From an uncultured Lachnospiraceae bacterium (GTDB lineage: Bacteria; Bacillota; Clostridia; Lachnospirales; Lachnospiraceae): a DNA stretch of 15,978 nt. The notes below the pieces were generated by a model, which was not told the origin of the DNA, made no database searches, and saw only the letters and a program-made list of their open reading frames with translations. The DNA is taken from positions 1-15,978 of the forward strand of contig CALEFO010000184.1 of NCBI GenBank assembly GCA_937877165.1. Reading direction: 5' to 3'. The position numbers and the translations under genes were made by a program. Positions 12,082 through 15,978 of this stretch are shown piece after piece (position 1 is the first letter of the stretch; every line of letters begins with the position of its first letter).

Positions 12082-14925
12082 ATGAATTACGGAAGACAGG
12101 GACTTGTCAAAAGACAAAAGAGTCTGAATTCCAGAAGCAGGAAGAGGGCAAACAAGGTCGGACTGATTTTTGGAATGGTGCTGTTCCTCCTGATGGTCGG
12201 CGTGATTGCCATGGTCTCCTGCGTAGGGCTTGGAGCATTTCGCGGAATTCTGGATTCTGCGCCGGACATCAGCAACATTGATGTTACGCCGACAGGATAC
12301 TCCACCTTCGTTTATGACAGTCAGGGCAATCAGACAGCGAAGCTCGTATCGACGGATTCCAACCGTATTCCGGTCACATTGGATATGGTGCCGAAGGATC
12401 TGCAGCATGCCTTTGTGGCTATCGAGGATGAACGGTTTTACCAGCATCCGGGCATTGACGTGCAGGGTATCATTCGTGCGATGGTAATCGGAGTTTCGAC
12501 CGGCCACTTCTCTGAGGGCGCCAGCACGATCACGCAGCAGCTGATCAAGAATAATGTTTTTACGGGATGGACGGACGAATCCTTCTCGGAGAGTGTGCGG
12601 CGCAAAATTCAGGAGTGGTATCTTGCCATTGAGCTTGAGAAGACGATGAGCAAGGATGACATTCTTCTGAACTACATGAATACCATCAACCTTGGCCACA
12701 ATACGCTCGGTGTCGAGGCTGCTTCCCGAAGGTATTTCGGCAAATCCGTGAGCAAGCTGAATCTCTCGGAGTGTGCGGTTATCGCGGGCATCACGCAGAA
12801 TCCTACCTATTATGATCCGATCACCTATCCGGAGCACAACAAGGAGCGCCGCGCGCAGGTCCTCAAGAACATGAAGGACCAGGGGTGGATTTCTCAGGAT
12901 GAATATGATGAGGCGATGGCGGACGATGTGTATTCCCGCATCCAGCTGGTGGACAACAATACCAACGACAACGCCATCAACTCTTATTTTGTGGATGCGC
13001 TGACGGAAGAGGTTCTGAATGACCTGATGAACAAGGGCTACACGGAGACGCAGGCGTATACGCTTCTGTACAGCGGCGGCCTTAACATCTATTCCACACA
13101 GGATCCGGACATTCAGGCGATTGTGGATGAGGTGGTCAATGACGAGGACAATTATCCGAACGGAACCAGATGGTATCTGAACTACCGTCTGACCGTGCAG
13201 AGCGCTGACGGAACACTGCATAACTACAGCACGGAGATGATGGAGAGCTATTTCAAGCAGTCCAATCCGTACTTCACACTGATTTTCGACACCAAGGACG
13301 ATGCCAGGGCCTGTGAGGAGGAGTATAAGAACGCGGTAGTCGGCGCGGGCGATACCGTCCTTGCGGAGAATGAGAACATCACGCCGCAGCCGCAGGTTTC
13401 CCTGACACTGGAGGACCAGCACACGGGCAATGTGCTTGCAATTTCGGGTGGACGGGGCGAGAAGACCGCAAACCGGACGCTGGACCGCGCGACGGATTCG
13501 GTCCGTCAGCCGGGATCTACCTTCAAGGTAGTTTCCACCTATGCACCGGCGTTGGATGCGGGAGGAATGACGCTGGCTACCACGCAGAATGATGCTCCTT
13601 ACTCCTACGCGGACGGAACACCGGTCCGGAACTGGTACGGCGAATCCTACCGGGGACTGTCTTCGCTTCGTCTTGGTATTCAGAATTCCATGAACATTGT
13701 GGCGGTGAAGACACTGGTGGACATCACGCCGCAGCTCGGATATGAGTATCTTCTGGACTTCGGCTTTACCACGCTGGTGGACAATGAGGAGATTAACGGA
13801 AGGGTTTATTCGGACATTCAGCCGACCCTGGCACTCGGCGGCATCACCAAGGGCGTCAAGAACATTGAATTGAATGCAGCCTACGCGACGATTGCGAACG
13901 GCGGGGAATACCTGGAACCGAAGATGTACACCAAGGTGACCGACCATGACGGAAATGTCATTCTGGACGCGGATGAGATCCGGCAGAAGAGAAGGGTTCT
14001 GAAGGAGACCACGGCGTGGCTTCTGACCTCGGCCATGGAGGATGTTGTCACCAAGGGTACCGGCACGAGAGTCAACTTCGGCACGACGCCGATTGCCGGC
14101 AAGACGGGAACCACTTCGGATGAAAATGACGTCTGGTTTGCGGGCTACACCAATTATTACTGCTGTACGACCTGGGCAGGCTATGACGAGAATACAGATC
14201 TTGTGGGCTCGGAATCCGGAATCGCGAAGACGATTTGGAGAGGCGTCATGGAGAAGGTACATGAGAACCTTCCGGCCTCGGATTTCACTAAGCCTTCTGG
14301 AATTGTGCAGATGACGGTTTGCAGGCTCTCCGGAAAGCTTCCGGTGGCAGGTCTTTGCGACAGCACGCTGACTACGGAATATTTCGATGAGGACAATGTT
14401 CCGACGGAGCAGTGCGATGTTCATTATCAGGGAACCATCTGCGCATACTCCGGACTTCCGGCAACGGATGAGTGCCCGTTCAAGACGACGGGAGTGGCAA
14501 CATTCGATGAATCCGGTCTGCACTGCATCCATACGGCGGAGTTCATGGCACAGCCGAACATTGCGGAGATTCTGGCGCAGGAGCAGCAGGAGATGGATCA
14601 GGCGGCAGCAGAGGCTGCGGCGAGCGACGCGCAGACATCTCTGGATGCGGCGAACAGTACGCTGCAGGAGGCGAGCAATACGCTGCAGGCGGCACAGGAT
14701 GCATTGGTGGCGGCACAGCAGAGCGGCGATGCGAATGCGATAGCGGCGGCGCAGGCAGCCGTGACTACGGCAACGAATAACTACAACGTGGCTGTTCAGC
14801 AGCAGGCGGCAGCGCAGCAGGCCCTGCAGTCTGCGCAGAATCCTTCCGGAACCGGGGATGCTGCGGCAGGCACAGCGGATCCGAACGCTGCAGGTCAGGC
14901 CGCCGCGGCGGTACCGGCCGGATGA
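12082..14925 (+). CDS. Class A penicillin-binding protein (PBP1A-like)
   Basis: A 947-residue bifunctional peptidoglycan synthase. A basic cytoplasmic start is followed by one membrane helix at about 26-48. The glycosyltransferase 51 domain has EDERFYQHPGID (catalytic Glu115), GASTITQQLIKN and a later NTINLGHNTLGVEAASRRYF. The transpeptidase domain has STFK (Ser479, Lys482), SMN (536-538) and KTGT (from Lys674). The C-terminal segment has six Cys between about 747 and 815, then an Ala/Gln-rich tail of about 115 residues that looks like a coiled coil and low-complexity linker outside the cell. The start at 12082 is the first ATG with a good PBP N-terminus. Its binding site is poor: the AAAGGA at 12056-12061 is about 20 bases away. 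It is transcribed alone, between its own promoter and a terminator. Confidence 0.95.
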   Translation: MNYGRQGLVKRQKSLNSRSRKRANKVGLIFGMVLFLLMVGVIAMVSCVGLGAFRGILDSAPDISNIDVTPTGYSTFVYDSQGNQTAKLVSTDSNRIPVTLDMVPKDLQHAFVAIEDERFYQHPGIDVQGIIRAMVIGVSTGHFSEGASTITQQLIKNNVFTGWTDESFSESVRRKIQEWYLAIELEKTMSKDDILLNYMNTINLGHNTLGVEAASRRYFGKSVSKLNLSECAVIAGITQNPTYYDPITYPEHNKERRAQVLKNMKDQGWISQDEYDEAMADDVYSRIQLVDNNTNDNAINSYFVDALTEEVLNDLMNKGYTETQAYTLLYSGGLNIYSTQDPDIQAIVDEVVNDEDNYPNGTRWYLNYRLTVQSADGTLHNYSTEMMESYFKQSNPYFTLIFDTKDDARACEEEYKNAVVGAGDTVLAENENITPQPQVSLTLEDQHTGNVLAISGGRGEKTANRTLDRATDSVRQPGSTFKVVSTYAPALDAGGMTLATTQNDAPYSYADGTPVRNWYGESYRGLSSLRLGIQNSMNIVAVKTLVDITPQLGYEYLLDFGFTTLVDNEEINGRVYSDIQPTLALGGITKGVKNIELNAAYATIANGGEYLEPKMYTKVTDHDGNVILDADEIRQKRRVLKETTAWLLTSAMEDVVTKGTGTRVNFGTTPIAGKTGTTSDENDVWFAGYTNYYCCTTWAGYDENTDLVGSESGIAKTIWRGVMEKVHENLPASDFTKPSGIVQMTVCRLSGKLPVAGLCDSTLTTEYFDEDNVPTEQCDVHYQGTICAYSGLPATDECPFKTTGVATFDESGLHCIHTAEFMAQPNIAEILAQEQQEMDQAAAEAAASDAQTSLDAANSTLQEASNTLQAAQDALVAAQQSGDANAIAAAQAAVTTATNNYNVAVQQQAAAQQALQSAQNPSGTGDAAAGTADPNAAGQAAAAVPAG

Positions 14926-15014
14926 GGTGGGCGATAGCGGCAATGAGAAAATCACGGCAGCATGTGTGGGAACCAGATTGACTGTCCGGAAAAGAGCAAC
15001 GTTGTTACAGGGAT

Positions 15015-15052
15015 GCACGGGAAATACGAAGAGTGTTTCCCGTGCGTTTTTT
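15015..15052 (+). terminator. Intrinsic terminator after the penicillin-binding protein
   Basis: GCACGGGAAA at 15015-15024 pairs perfectly with TTTCCCGTGC at 15036-15045 around an 11-nt loop, followed by GTTTTTT. This is a strong rho-independent terminator. Confidence 0.92.
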
Positions 15053-15192
15053 GCATCGGTGCTGGTGCACTGACTGGCTGCCACATTTGGCAAAACCGCG
15101 GCATGCGAAGATGTCTGATGACATTTTCTCCTGGTCAGGGGGCCCTTTGATGGAACTCTGGTATTGCGGATTTTGCCTCAGTGAGGGATGAA

Positions 15193-15834
15193 ATGGCATA
15201 TTTTACAATACAGAAAACCGGCTGCGGGGAATATGAGGAGAAGAAATCGCGATTCCTCGGTGAAGCGATTCCGGTGCAGTCGGAGGATGAGGTGCAGGAA
15301 GCGCTTGCAAGGATCCGGAAGCACTATTATGACGCACGGCATCACTGCAGCGCTTATGTGCTGGGAGAGAAGCGGGACCGCAAGAAGGCTTCGGACGACG
15401 GAGAGCCGCAGGGGAGCGCCGGGCTTCCGATCCTGAACGTGATCGAGGGGGCACAGTGCACGGGGATTCTGATCGTTGTGACGCGGTATTTCGGTGGGAC
15501 GCTCCTCGGAACCGGCGGACTGGTCCGGGCCTACACAAATGCGGCGAAGGCAGCCCTTACGGATGCGGGGCCGGTGTGCATGCGGGAAGGGGAAATCCTG
15601 GAGCTTGTCATGGACTATGCCTTTCTGGACCCGGTGCGCTATTTTCTGGATCGGGAAGGCCTTCAGAGCGAGGGCATCGACTACGCGGACCGCGTGACGC
15701 AGAGGATTGTAGTGCCTGAAGAAAAGGTTCTCCTGGTCCGGAACGGCATGCAGGAGCTATCAAGCGGTAAAATTGCAGTGAAATCTTTGCAAAAAGGCTT
15801 CTACGGCTTTGACAGCGCAGAGGCTCTGGATTAG
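15193..15834 (+). CDS. yigZ: YigZ/IMPACT family protein
   Basis: A 213-residue member of the YigZ (UPF0029) family. The N-terminal IMPACT domain shows KKSRFLGEAIPV, HYYDARHHCSAYVLG, ASDDGEPQGSAGLPIL and VTRYFGGTLLGTGGLVRAY, all family hallmarks. The C-terminal ferredoxin-like DUF1949 domain follows from about residue 137 (ILELVMDYAFLDPVRYFL). The eukaryotic relative IMPACT regulates the Gcn2 kinase; the bacterial role is not settled. ATG at 15193 has GAGGGA a few bases upstream, whereas a GTG at 15181 has none. The gene seems to be a single unit. The 140 bases before it show no clear promoter but share words with the sequence after it. Confidence 0.93.
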   Translation: MAYFTIQKTGCGEYEEKKSRFLGEAIPVQSEDEVQEALARIRKHYYDARHHCSAYVLGEKRDRKKASDDGEPQGSAGLPILNVIEGAQCTGILIVVTRYFGGTLLGTGGLVRAYTNAAKAALTDAGPVCMREGEILELVMDYAFLDPVRYFLDREGLQSEGIDYADRVTQRIVVPEEKVLLVRNGMQELSSGKIAVKSLQKGFYGFDSAEALD

Positions 15835-15978
15835 ACTTAAAAAAGTTGCGTTGAAAGAAATCAAACAGCAGCATCGGTGCTGATACACCGGTTTTGCCTC
15901 AGCGGCACCAATTTCGATGATCTCATCGGAGAAAGCCCATTCGGGCATTTCTCCTCGGGGTGCCGCAAAAAACGCGGC
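15835..15978. other. Structured intergenic end of the window
   Basis: No gene is supported here. GCGGCACC at 15902-15909 pairs with GGTGCCGC at 15959-15966. Inside lie GATGA/TCATC at 15916-15927 and a bulged hairpin GGAGAAAGCCC/GGGC-A-TTTCTCC at 15928-15954, so a three-way junction could form on either strand. A small hairpin CAGCA/TGCTG stands at 15869-15882. The final AAAAAACGCGGC would read on the minus strand as a GC arm followed by TTTTTT, perhaps the end of a terminator for a convergent gene beyond the window. Confidence 0.4.

Noticed and set aside
12043..15093. A 1016-codon open frame on the minus strand
   Set aside because: It lies wholly antisense to the penicillin-binding protein, reads as Arg/His/Leu-rich sequence without domains, and is explained by the codon bias of the GC-rich real gene.
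15760..15948. Minus-strand frame with SDEIIEIGAAE, like the start of a DEDDh exonuclease
   Set aside because: The similarity ends after about ten residues, the frame runs antisense into the end of yigZ, and the sequence is better explained by the inverted repeats there.

Overview
The window looks like the chromosome of a strictly anaerobic, gut-type Firmicute of the Clostridia, possibly near Lachnospiraceae. Most genes on the plus strand have strong AGGAGG-type ribosome binding sites. Rubrerythrin and a two-iron desulfoferrodoxin point to anaerobic oxygen defence. The large class A penicillin-binding protein and the ArsR-regulated metal ATPase fit the same group. The assignment is inferred from gene content. 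All supported genes lie on the plus strand.

Positions 1-6079 hold a type I-E CRISPR-Cas locus: the 3' end of cas8e (cse1), then cse2, cas7e, cas5e, cas6e, cas1 and a cas2 fused to a DnaQ-like DEDDh exonuclease domain. A short leader and an array of 13 repeats and 12 spacers follow. The genes are tightly packed with ATGA/GTGA overlaps. The exceptions are a structured 133-nt gap before cas7e and a 66-nt gap before cas2. Cas8e, Cse2, Cas7, Cas5 and Cas6e should form Cascade, Cas6e should cut the pre-crRNA, and Cas1 with Cas2-DnaQ should acquire spacers. Cas3 is not in the window.

Positions 6080-8040 are a rearranged CRISPR appendix. A Phd/YefM antitoxin and PIN-toxin pair with its own promoter comes first. 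A second, truncated copy of the cas2-dnaQ 3' half with its leader follows and leads into a mini-array whose repeat has a different loop. The mini-array seems to be broken in its third repeat by about 429 bp. That stretch carries a 64-residue membrane protein and a terminator, is flanked on both sides by GTGTT, and the rest of a degenerate terminal repeat resumes at 8022.

Positions 8041-10757 are a zinc/cadmium efflux operon: a promoter, an SmtB-like 12-2-12 operator, a P1B-2 ATPase with an acidic N-terminus in place of the usual metal-binding domain, an ArsR/SmtB repressor with an alpha5 metal site, and a terminator.

Positions 10758-11903 hold a rubrerythrin-desulfoferrodoxin oxidative stress operon behind a 7-1-7 palindrome that abuts an extended -10 element. 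Positions 11966-15052 hold a class A penicillin-binding protein with its own promoter, a leader hairpin, an Ala/Gln-rich tail and a strong terminator. Positions 15193-15834 encode a YigZ/IMPACT family protein flanked by related intergenic sequences.

The CRISPR components are known families, including the Cas2-DnaQ fusion. The less usual material is the architecture around them: the duplicated leader module with a gene-conversion-like identical block, the interrupted second array, the toxin-antitoxin pair between the arrays, and a spacer that looks like a captured transcription terminator.
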